Below are positions 24,336-32,811 of a DNA stretch of 64,000 bases, one piece after another (the stretch's first letter is position 1; each line of letters begins with the position of its first letter). The stretch is from NCBI GenBank assembly GCA_040902925.1, contig JBBDWJ010000262.1, positions 1-64,000 of the forward strand, written 5' to 3'. The notes under the pieces are model-generated. The model was not told where the DNA came from. It worked only from the letters and a program-made list of their open reading frames with translations, and did not search any database. Made by a program: the position numbers and the translations under genes. This DNA is from JBBDWJ01 sp040902925 (GTDB lineage: Bacteria > Acidobacteriota > Terriglobia > Bryobacterales > UBA6623).

Positions 24336-24788
24336 TCAGAGCTTGGCGAGCAGTTCGTCCACGTGGCCGCTGACCTTGACTTTCTCGTAGACCTCGGCGA
24401 TCTTGCCCTTTTCGTCGATGACAAACGTCGAGCGAATGATCGCCATGAACTTCCTGCCGTACATGGACTTTTCGCCCCAGGCTCCGTAGGCCTCGGCGAT
24501 CTCGTGCCCTTCGTCGGCCAGCAGAGGGAATGGCAGCTCGAATTTCGTCTTGAACTTCTGGTGGGATGCGACACTGTCGGGGCTGACGCCGAGCACGACC
24601 GCGCCCTTGGTCTGGAAGCCCGCCATGGAATCGCGAAAGTCGCAGGCTTCCTGCGTGCAGCCGGGCGTGTCGTCCTTGGGATAAAAATAGAGGATGACTT
24701 TCTTGCCGCGGAAGTCTTTGAGGCTGACTTTCTCTCCGCGATCGGTCGTTGCTTTGAAATCAGGAGCCTTGTCGCCGGCTTTGAGCAT
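24336..24788 (-). CDS. bcp: Thioredoxin-dependent peroxiredoxin (BCP/PrxQ)
   Basis: A 150-residue atypical 2-Cys peroxiredoxin. Peroxidatic Cys44 and resolving Cys49 sit in TPGCTQEACDFRD, the BCP/PrxQ spacing, after the VILYFYPKDD strand. It reduces hydrogen peroxide and organic or fatty-acid hydroperoxides using thioredoxin in the cytoplasm. ATG 24788 follows AGGAGG at 5-7 bases; a 16-residue upstream extension is rejected. Gene stands alone between the merR-copA operon and the NHL protein; 24093-24335 shows no gene. Confidence 0.93.
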   Translation of the reverse strand: MLKAGDKAPDFKATTDRGEKVSLKDFRGKKVILYFYPKDDTPGCTQEACDFRDSMAGFQTKGAVVLGVSPDSVASHQKFKTKFELPFPLLADEGHEIAEAYGAWGEKSMYGRKFMAIIRSTFVIDEKGKIAEVYEKVKVSGHVDELLAKL

Positions 24789-24970
24789 GTGGTCCTCCTG
24801 CCAACCCCTGGAGACTCGAACGATTTCCCGGTGCAATAGGCGAGGCGAGCGCTTTGCGCTTTGGCGGCCTTCCTAACTCCCGCCAGCAGCCCGCAAGGTC
24901 TTAGCGAAGGGATTGGCGAAATCAACGCCGCCGCCGTTTGGTCACGCTCGCAACCCCGATGCGAGGCGGC

Positions 24971-27900
24971 CTAGTTGTCCTCGTCGTCGTCGTCGGCAGC
25001 GGCCGTTAGCCGCGGTTTGATGTTCTTCACCGCGAACGTAATCGTGTTGCTGGCGAACCGCTGTTGGAAAATCGCGAGCGTCGTATTCCGGTCGTCGGGC
25101 AGATCATCGTTGAGGCGCAAATTGACCTGGTAGATCCCGACCATGCCCGGCATCAATCCAACAAATTCCACTTGGGCCGTCTTTCCTCCGGCCAGCGAAG
25201 AAACGAAATCGGCGGCGTTGAGCGGCACGTTGAACAAGGGCGTGGACGGCGTCGGCTCGCCCGAATCCAACCCTTCTTCCGCCGGCTGCGGCGCTGTCAA
25301 TCCGAGACCCGATCCCATGACGATGATGCTCTCTCCCGGCACCGCGGGGTTCGCCTCGGTCACCAGCGAGTAAGGCTCGCTGCCGCAACAGAGGTTGGTC
25401 GAGCGCCCAGTCACAACTAGCCGGCCCACGTCACTCGATTCGGCGGAATAAGTGATCTCGTTCGCCTGCGAACCGGGGTCGCGGGCGAGCAGAATCACGA
25501 CCGGAGGCGTCTGGCCGCCGCGCAGGAAGTCCGGTTCCGGCCCTCCTTCTTCGTCATCCTCGCTCGCCGCGACGCTGGATTCCGCAGTGATCAGAGCTGT
25601 CGCGGGAGAAACCGCCACCGTAAACGTAATGTCGTTGCCGCTTGTGCCCAGGTCGCGAGCGACGACCTCCAGGCGGACGAGGCCCACATCCTCGAGGCGC
25701 CGCGCGTTGACTCCCGGATCGCCGAGCCCGTTCAGCTCCGGTCCCAGGTTGATCCGCTGCACCAGGACATTGCGAACGATAAGGAGGGTATCGCCCTCCT
25801 TCACGGTATAGGTGTAGACGCGGTCCCCAATGAAGATGGAAACTGTGTCCCCAGCCTGGATCTCGCCTCCAAACTCCACCGTGGCGCGCGCCGAGAAGAA
25901 ACCCTGCTCCCCGGGGACGGCCAAGACCTCCGGATCGCCCGAGCCGTTGTTGGAGTTGTTGATGAGGGCCACCATGGCGTCGCGAGCCGTACTGACCGTA
26001 TCGTCCTGTTGGGTAACGTACAGATATTGGCGGCCGTTGATATTGATCGTTACATCCACGCCGGGCGGATCGATCACGAAACTGCCCTCGGAGCTGTCAC
26101 CGCCGGTTTCGCCGGACGGAGTCGCCAGCGCGATCACGCCCTGCGCTTGCCCGGTGCCGTGCAAAACAACGCCTTGGCGCGGCTCCAGGCCCGGGAAGGC
26201 GAACAGCCCCGGCGCGAAGCCCGTGGATGGCGTGGCGCGCGCGGCGCTTACCTGCGTTTCTCCTCCAGGCATCGTCCGCCGCACATAGACGCTGATGGTG
26301 GTTCCCTCTTTCTCCCAGGGCACCTGAAAATTGATCTGCTCGGGCGTCACCGAATACAGCGGGCTGACAATGCCGTTGACGTAGACTTGCACTCCGCCAA
26401 GCTCGGTGGGAAGCTGCGCGGCGCCTTCCGCCGGCATGTAGACGCCGTCGGCCAGATTGTCACCAAAGATCGCCGACATCGTCCCCGGCGGCAACTCCCG
26501 GGCGTCGCTGCCAATTGAGAAACGGCTGCCCGAACTGGCAATCGACATTCCGCTCCCGGTGATCGCCGCTGTTAAACTCACGTCTTCGCCGACTGGTCCT
26601 TCGGCGACCGACACCAGCCGGATCGCATAAGGGAAAGACCCGCCGTCCAGCGACTCATCCGCTTCGACGGTCAGCTTTGCGTCAGGCGAAAGCGTAGCCT
26701 GGACGGAGATTCCGTTCCCCGTGGGGCCAACGGTGCGGGAGGTAATCAGCAATGTATCCTCGGCATCGAACTCACGTTCGGCTATGACCAAAGGATCGGG
26801 ACGGCCCTGGATCACGAAGATCAGGCGGTCCACCATGCGGGCCGGCGGGTCGCCCGCCTGCATTTCCGCTTGGTAAACCTGATCGCCGATTCGCAATGTC
26901 ACGCTGTCGCCGGCTTGCGACTCACCGCCGAACTGGACGCGGGCGACCGCGTGAACGCCTTCGCCTTCGATCGGCAATCCGTAGACGGGCCCGCCCTGTT
27001 CCGCATCGACGTTGATGAGCGCGAGCGCGTTGTCGCGGACCGACAGGTTGGTGTCGCCCTCGACGACCGTGTATTCGAATGCCCTTTCCGGGAAGCGCCT
27101 GTTGACATCACTGATCGTGATGGTGACCTCCTGCCCGACGCCGGGGTCGCCTGTGAAGGTCACCGAGGCAATCGAGTTGACCGTAAACGATGCGGCGTTA
27201 CGCAACCCGTCCTGCGCGATCAGGTCTTCTCCCGGACTGAACACCAGAACGCGGCGGGAAAACGGATCGGCCACGTAAAGATTGGTTCCGTCGTGGGCCA
27301 GAGCGGTCGGCGACCGGACGCTGCCGGCGCCGTCGGACTCCTCCACCGTTTGAAAGTCCGGCTGGCCGATCACGACATCGGCGGCGGCGCCGTTGGCGGC
27401 TGGAATTTCGTTGTAGACGAGAACGCGATCGTTGCCCCCATCGGCTATATAGAGCTTCTCGCCGTCCGACAGGGCGAACCGGGGAAAATTGAGGGTTTTC
27501 TCGCACCGCCGCGGGTATTGGCGCGGGTATACATCGTCGGAGTCGATGTCGCCATCTTCGTCGGTATCGCTAGGGAGCTCGACGGGCACGCCGATTCCCG
27601 GCTGCGCGTCCTCCGGCAACAGCTCGCACATCTCCTGGCTGTTGTTCACCGCGCCCTTCTCCATATCCGGCTGGCCAATGACGATGTCGGCCGCGGCGTT
27701 GTTTTGCGTGGGAACGGCGTGAAAAATCAGCACCCGGTTGAATCCCAAATCGGCGACGAACATCCGGCCGTTGTTCACGGTCACCGAGACGGGATCGAGC
27801 ATGCGATTGGCCTGCGGCTCGAAGTTCGATTGCGTCAGGTCGGGCTCGGGCCGTGTGTCGAAATCCTGTTGACCCACGACGATGTCGGCCGGGGCGCCGT

Positions 27901-28642
27901 TCGCGGCCGGGATCGAATTCCAGATCAGCACCCGCCCGTTGACGGTGTCGGAGACGTACAAGCGGCCGTTGTCGACCCACACTCCCTGCGGCCCGCGCAG
28001 GCCTTCGCGGCTGGTGGTGGCCAAGTTGCTTGTAAAGTCCGGCTGGCCCACCACCACGTCGGCCGCCTGGTTTGCGCTCGAGGGGATCTGGCGCCAGATC
28101 AGCACGCGATTGTTGTCGGTGTCGGATACCACCAGGACATTGCCATCGCTGGCCATGTGCGTCGGATTCCGCAAACCCATTTGCGACAAATGCGCGTCGT
28201 GCGCCGTAAAATCGGTTTGACCCAGAACGACATCGGCCGTTCCCACGCAGGCCGGACACTTCGAGCCTTGCGGCAGTGCGTCCCCGGCGCTTGGGATGAA
28301 AGAGGAAAGGTTGTTGTAGACCAGCGCTCGATTGTTGCTTACCCTGGTATTCGGCGTTCCGCCTGTCACGATCTCGCCACCCGACAGCGCGCCGATCTTG
28401 TTTCCGTCAGCCACGAACAGCCGTCCGCCCCCCACGGCAACTCCAGCGGCCGCGCCCAACGATTGATTGCTCGGGTTGGGGCTCTGGCGTGTGAAGCTGC
28501 TTTGGCCGATGACCAGGCGGGCCCCTTGCCCGTTAACCCAGGTGGGTTCTCCGGCCGCGCCCCCTACTAGAAGAGACATTCCAGCGAGGATGATCGCGGC
28601 CATCCGCAACATGGCGAAACGTTTTGGTTTTCGTGGAATCAT
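24971..28642 (-). CDS. Secreted NHL-repeat protein with a split TIGR03437-type C-terminus
   Basis: About 1223 residues, signal peptide after a short basic N-terminus; ATG 28642 has AAGG upstream, and 28663 and 28612 are alternatives. Residues roughly 40-480 hold six or so NHL-like repeats, each ending in an ADVVxGQPDF phrase and containing NNRVLIWxxIP. Residues 490-720 and 850-1100 contain repeated modules of the form QAGDTVSIFIGDRVYTYTVKEGD. The TIGR03437-type module (LPPGTMSAIFGDNLA, VSPLYSVTPEQINFQVPW, then GLMPGMVGIYQVNLRL) appears cut into two by about 250 residues of those modules. An Asp/Glu tail ends the protein. Probably extracellular or surface-bound; function unknown. Confidence 0.8.
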   Translation of the reverse strand: MIPRKPKRFAMLRMAAIILAGMSLLVGGAAGEPTWVNGQGARLVIGQSSFTRQSPNPSNQSLGAAAGVAVGGGRLFVADGNKIGALSGGEIVTGGTPNTRVSNNRALVYNNLSSFIPSAGDALPQGSKCPACVGTADVVLGQTDFTAHDAHLSQMGLRNPTHMASDGNVLVVSDTDNNRVLIWRQIPSSANQAADVVVGQPDFTSNLATTSREGLRGPQGVWVDNGRLYVSDTVNGRVLIWNSIPAANGAPADIVVGQQDFDTRPEPDLTQSNFEPQANRMLDPVSVTVNNGRMFVADLGFNRVLIFHAVPTQNNAAADIVIGQPDMEKGAVNNSQEMCELLPEDAQPGIGVPVELPSDTDEDGDIDSDDVYPRQYPRRCEKTLNFPRFALSDGEKLYIADGGNDRVLVYNEIPAANGAAADVVIGQPDFQTVEESDGAGSVRSPTALAHDGTNLYVADPFSRRVLVFSPGEDLIAQDGLRNAASFTVNSIASVTFTGDPGVGQEVTITISDVNRRFPERAFEYTVVEGDTNLSVRDNALALINVDAEQGGPVYGLPIEGEGVHAVARVQFGGESQAGDSVTLRIGDQVYQAEMQAGDPPARMVDRLIFVIQGRPDPLVIAEREFDAEDTLLITSRTVGPTGNGISVQATLSPDAKLTVEADESLDGGSFPYAIRLVSVAEGPVGEDVSLTAAITGSGMSIASSGSRFSIGSDARELPPGTMSAIFGDNLADGVYMPAEGAAQLPTELGGVQVYVNGIVSPLYSVTPEQINFQVPWEKEGTTISVYVRRTMPGGETQVSAARATPSTGFAPGLFAFPGLEPRQGVVLHGTGQAQGVIALATPSGETGGDSSEGSFVIDPPGVDVTININGRQYLYVTQQDDTVSTARDAMVALINNSNNGSGDPEVLAVPGEQGFFSARATVEFGGEIQAGDTVSIFIGDRVYTYTVKEGDTLLIVRNVLVQRINLGPELNGLGDPGVNARRLEDVGLVRLEVVARDLGTSGNDITFTVAVSPATALITAESSVAASEDDEEGGPEPDFLRGGQTPPVVILLARDPGSQANEITYSAESSDVGRLVVTGRSTNLCCGSEPYSLVTEANPAVPGESIIVMGSGLGLTAPQPAEEGLDSGEPTPSTPLFNVPLNAADFVSSLAGGKTAQVEFVGLMPGMVGIYQVNLRLNDDLPDDRNTTLAIFQQRFASNTITFAVKNIKPRLTAAADDDDEDN

Positions 28643-28900
28643 TTGAAGTTGCCTTGAACGCATTGGCGCTGCCGCCGCTCCTCATACCGCACCGAATACC
28701 GCACCAATGCCCGCCGCCGGAACCCCGGCCCTCACCGGCCTTGGAGCTCTAGGCCTCAGGCCGGATCGCACCGCGGCCACGACGCCCCGAGGCCCTGCGG
28801 TCTCGGTTTCTTGCATCCAGCATTGCTTCTGATTGGGCGTCGGGCTGCAAGGCGGACAATGATGTGAGGACGGGCGGCCCCCGGGAGTGCCAAAACGGAC
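28643..28900. other. Non-coding gap
   Basis: No gene recognised between the giant NHL protein start and the cupin stop. The sequence is GC-rich with short local palindromes only; the promoter of the NHL gene presumably lies here but no convincing hexamers were found. Confidence 0.4.
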
Positions 28901-29284
28901 TTAAGTCTCTATCTTATTACGCTTAGGGCTGGAAAGTGGGTTCCTCAAGTACGAATCCTCGCCGCGCACCCAGTCTTCGCGCACCGGCTGAAAGAAGTCC
29001 AGCGCCACCGAATCTTCGAGCGCTTCGACCAGATGCGGCTCATTCGCCGAGATCTGCATCATCTCCCCGGCCGACACCACCTGCTGGCTTCCTTCGAAAT
29101 CGAACCGCAGAGAGCCTTCGACCACGCAGCTCAACTGCTCGTTGACATGGCTGTGGAGAGGGACAATAGCCCCTTTTTTTAAGTAGATACGAGCAACCGT
29201 CAGCCCGTCGCCGTGCAGCACGCGGCGAGCGATTCCGGCGCTGAGCTGCTCGTGCTCGATGTCGTCCCAACGCTTGTGTTTCAT
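28901..29284 (-). CDS. Cupin-domain protein
   Basis: A 127-residue single-domain cupin. The metal-binding first motif is LHSHVNEQLSCVVEGSLRF (His, His, Glu) and the second motif is ANEPHLVEALEDSVALDFFQP with His. Such small cupins bind Fe, Mn or Zn and act as dioxygenases, isomerases or sensors, commonly on small acids. The closing segment WVRGEDSYLRNP is seen in cupins related to ectoine or pectin-degradation (KdgF-like) proteins, so KdgF-like uronate linearisation is possible but unproven. A TATAAT on the minus strand at about 29415 could be its promoter. Confidence 0.8.
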   Translation of the reverse strand: MKHKRWDDIEHEQLSAGIARRVLHGDGLTVARIYLKKGAIVPLHSHVNEQLSCVVEGSLRFDFEGSQQVVSAGEMMQISANEPHLVEALEDSVALDFFQPVREDWVRGEDSYLRNPLSSPKRNKIET

Positions 29285-29543
29285 GCTGAACTCAACTCCA
29301 CAACGTCGCCTTTATCCCGGCGTCAATCAGGCTTGGCCGTCTACCCTGGGGCCGCCTGCGGCGGTCCTGGGATGCGCGGTGTAAATTTCGTGCCAGCCAA
29401 CCGGGCGGGATCATTATACTGGGCTCGCGCCGCTGCCGGTAGGCGCGGCGTTCCGCGTCGCGGCAAGTGGTGACAGTTAGCCGTTAGTTGCGTGCAGCAG
29501 CGTTGGATGCGATATCGAAAATAATCCGGCGCCTCAAGTATGC

Positions 29544-29549
29544 TAGAAT
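29544..29549 (+). promoter_or_regulatory. Extended -10 promoter of the NfeD-slipin genes
   Basis: TGC-TAGAAT (29541-29549) forms an extended -10 element 14 bases before the NfeD start, leaving a very short 5' leader. No -35 match. Confidence 0.45.
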
Positions 29550-29563
29550 GAAATTAGAAACCC

Positions 29564-30880
29564 ATGAAAATAGGCAACTTAGCCTGTTCTTGGGGACGCA
29601 TCGCGCTGCTGCTCGGCGTGGTGGCCGGCGCCCAGGCCCAGTCGGCCCGAATTTTGGAAATCGATGTCGACCGGGTCGTTCATCCTCTGACAGCGGAAAT
29701 CGTCAGCCAGGGGCTAGCGCAGGCCGAGCGCGACAACGCCGCAGCCGTCCTCATTCGTCTCAACACTCCGGGTGGATTGCTGACCGCCACCCAGGAAATT
29801 ATCCAAAAAGTCATCGCTTCGCCGGTGCCGGTGATCACCTATGTTTCCCCGAGCGGCGGGCGCGCCGCCTCCGCCGGGTTCATGATCCTGATCGCCGGCG
29901 ATATTGCCGCCATGGCGCCGGGAACGAACACCGGGGCCGCTCACCCCGTCCTGATGGGGTCCGAGATGGACGACATCATGAAGCAGAAGGTCAGCAACGA
30001 CGCCGCGGCAGCCGTGCGGTCCATGGCCCAAAAGCGCGGCCGCAACGGCGAGATCGCCGAAAAAGCCGTGCTCGAAAGCCGCGCCTTTACGGAGGTCGAA
30101 GCACTCGATAACGATTTGATCGACCTGGTTGCTGACGATGCGTCTGCCCTGCTGCGCGAGTTGGATGGCCGCGCGATTACCCGTTTTCACGGCGAAGAGC
30201 ACACTTTACGGCTGGCAGGCGCGGTTCTGTATCCGTTTGAGCTCAGCGTGCGGCAACGGGCCTTGCTGCCGCTCACCGATCCGGGTATCGCGTTCATTCT
30301 GCTGATTCTTGGGGTGCTTGGGGTCTATATCGAATTCACACACCCTGGGCTGATTTTCCCCGGCGTCGCCGGCGGCATCCTTGTCATCATCAGCCTGATG
30401 GCGCTTTCGCTGCTGCCCATCAACTGGGCCGGGGCTGCATTGATCCTGCTCGGGCTGGTCTGCTTCGTTCTCGAAGCAACGATGGTTTCGGGCGGCATCC
30501 TCGGTGCGGGCGGCGTTTTGGCCATGGTCCTCGGCACCGTCCTGCTCATTGATACCGAAGTGCCGGAACTCGCAATTGGCTGGGGAACGGCCATCGCCGT
30601 CACGCTGCCGTTCGCCTTGATTACCGTTTTCTTGCTGCGTCTGGCGGTTCGGTCGTTCCGCTACAAGGTGGCTACCGGCGTCGAGTCGATGCTCGGCGAG
30701 GTGGGTGTCGCCAAGACGGATATCCATACCGAGGGCCGCGTTTTTGTTCACGGCGAGTGGTGGAACGCGCAGTCGGAGCAGCCAATTGTCGAAGGCGCCA
30801 AAGTCCGGATCGTGGGCGTCGATGGTCTATTGCTGAGTGTGGCCCCGGCCGAGGACGCAAAACTCGTTCGCGCCGATTGA
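29564..30880 (+). CDS. NfeD-family membrane protein with ClpP-class serine protease domain
   Basis: A 438-residue long-form NfeD protein. After a signal peptide (residues 11-26) comes a ClpP/crotonase-like protease domain with nucleophile Ser103 in SGGRAASAGFM and a candidate general-base Lys142 in QKVSNDAAAAV. Residues 230-375 form four or five membrane helices, and residues 380-435 are the NfeD OB-fold (GEVGVAKTDIHTEGRVFVHGEWW). These proteins cleave hydrophobic segments of the partner stomatin/slipin, whose gene follows at 74 bp. The pair is a conserved membrane-quality-control module. Confidence 0.9.
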   Translation: MKIGNLACSWGRIALLLGVVAGAQAQSARILEIDVDRVVHPLTAEIVSQGLAQAERDNAAAVLIRLNTPGGLLTATQEIIQKVIASPVPVITYVSPSGGRAASAGFMILIAGDIAAMAPGTNTGAAHPVLMGSEMDDIMKQKVSNDAAAAVRSMAQKRGRNGEIAEKAVLESRAFTEVEALDNDLIDLVADDASALLRELDGRAITRFHGEEHTLRLAGAVLYPFELSVRQRALLPLTDPGIAFILLILGVLGVYIEFTHPGLIFPGVAGGILVIISLMALSLLPINWAGAALILLGLVCFVLEATMVSGGILGAGGVLAMVLGTVLLIDTEVPELAIGWGTAIAVTLPFALITVFLLRLAVRSFRYKVATGVESMLGEVGVAKTDIHTEGRVFVHGEWWNAQSEQPIVEGAKVRIVGVDGLLLSVAPAEDAKLVRAD

Positions 30881-30954
30881 CTCCACCCGGCTGCTCCGCT
30901 ACTTTCAAGTCGCCCGGCCGCCGCGCATTTTCTTGACACGGGGAGGAGGACATC

Positions 30955-31764
30955 ATGGGACTAGACTTCGGTTGGCTCGTTTTTGTCGTCATCGGTCTTT
31001 ATCTTGTGAACTGCATCAAGATTCTGGCTGAGTATGAGCGGGGCGTGATTTTCCGGCTCGGCCGGCTGCTCCCGCGGCCCAAGGGTCCCGGGTTGGTTTT
31101 GGTTTTCGCTCCCATCGATCGCATGGTGCGCATGTCGCTGCGGGTGGAAACCATGGAAGTGCCGTCCCAGGACGTGGTGACCAAAGACAACGTCACGGTC
31201 AAGGTCAGCGCGGTCGTGTTTTTCCGGGTGATCGACCCCCAGAAGGCCGTCGTCGAGGTTGCCCATTACGTCCACGCGACCTCGCAGTTGGCTCAAACCC
31301 GCTTGCGGTCGGTGCTGGGCGAGGCTGACCTGGATGAGCTGCTGAGCCAGCGCGAGAAGCTCAACGCGCGCCTCCAGGGAACCCTCGACGAACATACCGG
31401 CCCGTGGGGCATCAAGGTGCAGGCGGTAGAGGTAAAGCATGTCGACCTGCCCGAGCAGATGATCCGGGCCATTGCACGCCAGGCCGAAGCCGAGCGCGAA
31501 CGCCGCGCCAAGGTGATCCACGCCGAGGGCGAATTGCAGGCATCCTCGAAGCTGACCGAAGCGGCGGAAATGCTCGCCAAACAGCCCGTTTCCGTCACCC
31601 TACGCTATTTGCAGACGCTGACCGAAATCGGCGCCGAGAAGAACACCACCGTCGTATTCCCGCTGCCTCTCGACGTATACCGGGGGATGGCGGCCTGGGC
31701 GGACCAGCTCATCGACAAGCGTGTCGCCAGCAAGTCGCCGGGCGAAAAGACACCCCCCGAGTAG
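30955..31764 (+). CDS. Slipin (SPFH/stomatin-family) membrane protein
   Basis: A 269-residue slipin. One membrane hairpin (residues 4-22) is followed by the SPFH domain with EYERGVIFRLGRL, SLRVETMEVPSQDVVTKDNVTV and RSVLGEADLDELLSQREKLNARLQ, then a coiled coil ending in KVIHAEGELQAS. Slipins form large ring-like assemblies in the inner membrane. It is paired with the upstream NfeD protease, the usual operon arrangement. ATG 30955 follows GGAGGAGG. Confidence 0.93.
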   Translation: MGLDFGWLVFVVIGLYLVNCIKILAEYERGVIFRLGRLLPRPKGPGLVLVFAPIDRMVRMSLRVETMEVPSQDVVTKDNVTVKVSAVVFFRVIDPQKAVVEVAHYVHATSQLAQTRLRSVLGEADLDELLSQREKLNARLQGTLDEHTGPWGIKVQAVEVKHVDLPEQMIRAIARQAEAERERRAKVIHAEGELQASSKLTEAAEMLAKQPVSVTLRYLQTLTEIGAEKNTTVVFPLPLDVYRGMAAWADQLIDKRVASKSPGEKTPPE

Positions 31765-31883
31765 ATATCCGATCAGGGCTTTTTGCAGCGCGGTTCCTTT
31801 TGCGCTACCGTTGAGGGCAAGGGCGTTTTAGTGAAACAAAGTAGCTCCAATATGGTTTGTCTAGAGTTACAATTGGAGTAGTT

Positions 31884-32606
31884 ATGGCCAGCCGTGAGGA
31901 AGAAGAGTTCGAACTCGTGTTGGGCAACAAACAGTTGCTCAGCCTGTTCTTTCTTGTCGTAGTGCTTTTCGGCGTTTTCTTCTCGTTCGGTTATACCGTG
32001 GGATACGGCCGCGGGGAGAACAGCCGGACGCGGGAAGTCGCCAGCGCCGAGCCGGTGGAAGAGCCGGCCCAGAAGGTGCAGCTACCCGAGACTCTGCTCC
32101 AAAGCGCTCCTAAGCCGACTGAGCCCACCGAGGCGGCTAAGAAGGAGCCGGCGGCCGCCGCCGCAACCCAGCAGGCTTCGCCCCCGACCTCACCCACGCG
32201 CACGACGCCCGCCCAGGTTGTGCCTAAGCCGAGCCCGGTCGAGGAAACCAAGAAATCCTCTGCTCCTCCTCCTCCTCCTCCGAAGACCACTGCCGCCACC
32301 AAGGCTGTCACGCCCAAAACTTCCACTCCGGCGAAGGCTCCGCCGGCCGCAAAGAGCTCGCCGCCTCCCACGACGGCGGCTGCCGGGGGAAATGTGCAGT
32401 TGCAGATCTCGGCGGTTCGCGTCAAAGGGGATGCCGAGGTGTACGTCCAGCAGTTGAAAGCCAAGGGCCACCCTGCGCTTCTGTCGGATCGCGGCGACGG
32501 CTGGTACCGCGTGATGGTTGGCCCGTTCAACACCGACAGCGACGCCAAGGACTATCAGAAGCGACTCGAGCAGGAAGGCGTGGATTCCCTGATCCGGCGT
32601 CAATGA
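31884..32606 (+). CDS. SPOR-domain membrane protein
   Basis: 240 residues from ATG 31884 (GGAG upstream; a longer frame from 31857 is less likely). One membrane helix at residues 18-42 is followed by a 115-residue Pro/Ala/Thr-rich periplasmic linker containing a run of six prolines encoded by a CTC microsatellite. Residues 168-240 form a SPOR domain (VQLQISAVRVKGDAEVYVQ, GWYRVMVGPFNTDSDAKDY). SPOR domains bind denuded peptidoglycan strands, usually at the division septum, so an FtsN/DedD-like role is likely. Confidence 0.85.
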   Translation: MASREEEEFELVLGNKQLLSLFFLVVVLFGVFFSFGYTVGYGRGENSRTREVASAEPVEEPAQKVQLPETLLQSAPKPTEPTEAAKKEPAAAAATQQASPPTSPTRTTPAQVVPKPSPVEETKKSSAPPPPPPKTTAATKAVTPKTSTPAKAPPAAKSSPPPTTAAAGGNVQLQISAVRVKGDAEVYVQQLKAKGHPALLSDRGDGWYRVMVGPFNTDSDAKDYQKRLEQEGVDSLIRRQ

Positions 32607-32811
32607 CGATCCGGCGGCAATGACGGCTGCGGCCCGGTCAGGCTCACTCGAGCGCGAAGCCTTCTTTTCCGGCTCCTTGATTTGTATCTGGTCCGAACGC
32701 AAGCCCCCGATCGAACGACTCACGGTTGAGACCTACCTCAACAACCCGGATGCAAATCCTGTTTGCCGCCGGCTCTTTCGTTCCCCGCTGAAACGCTAAC
32801 ATCGAGAAGAC

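Noticed and set aside
26870..28570. 566-codon plus-strand frame opposite the NHL protein
   Set aside because: Mirrors the NHL repeats in reverse; no recognisable domain.
29463..29478. Third copy of the paired-hairpin repeat core (GCAAGTGGTGACAG)
   Set aside because: Too short and lacks the partner arm; likely chance similarity.
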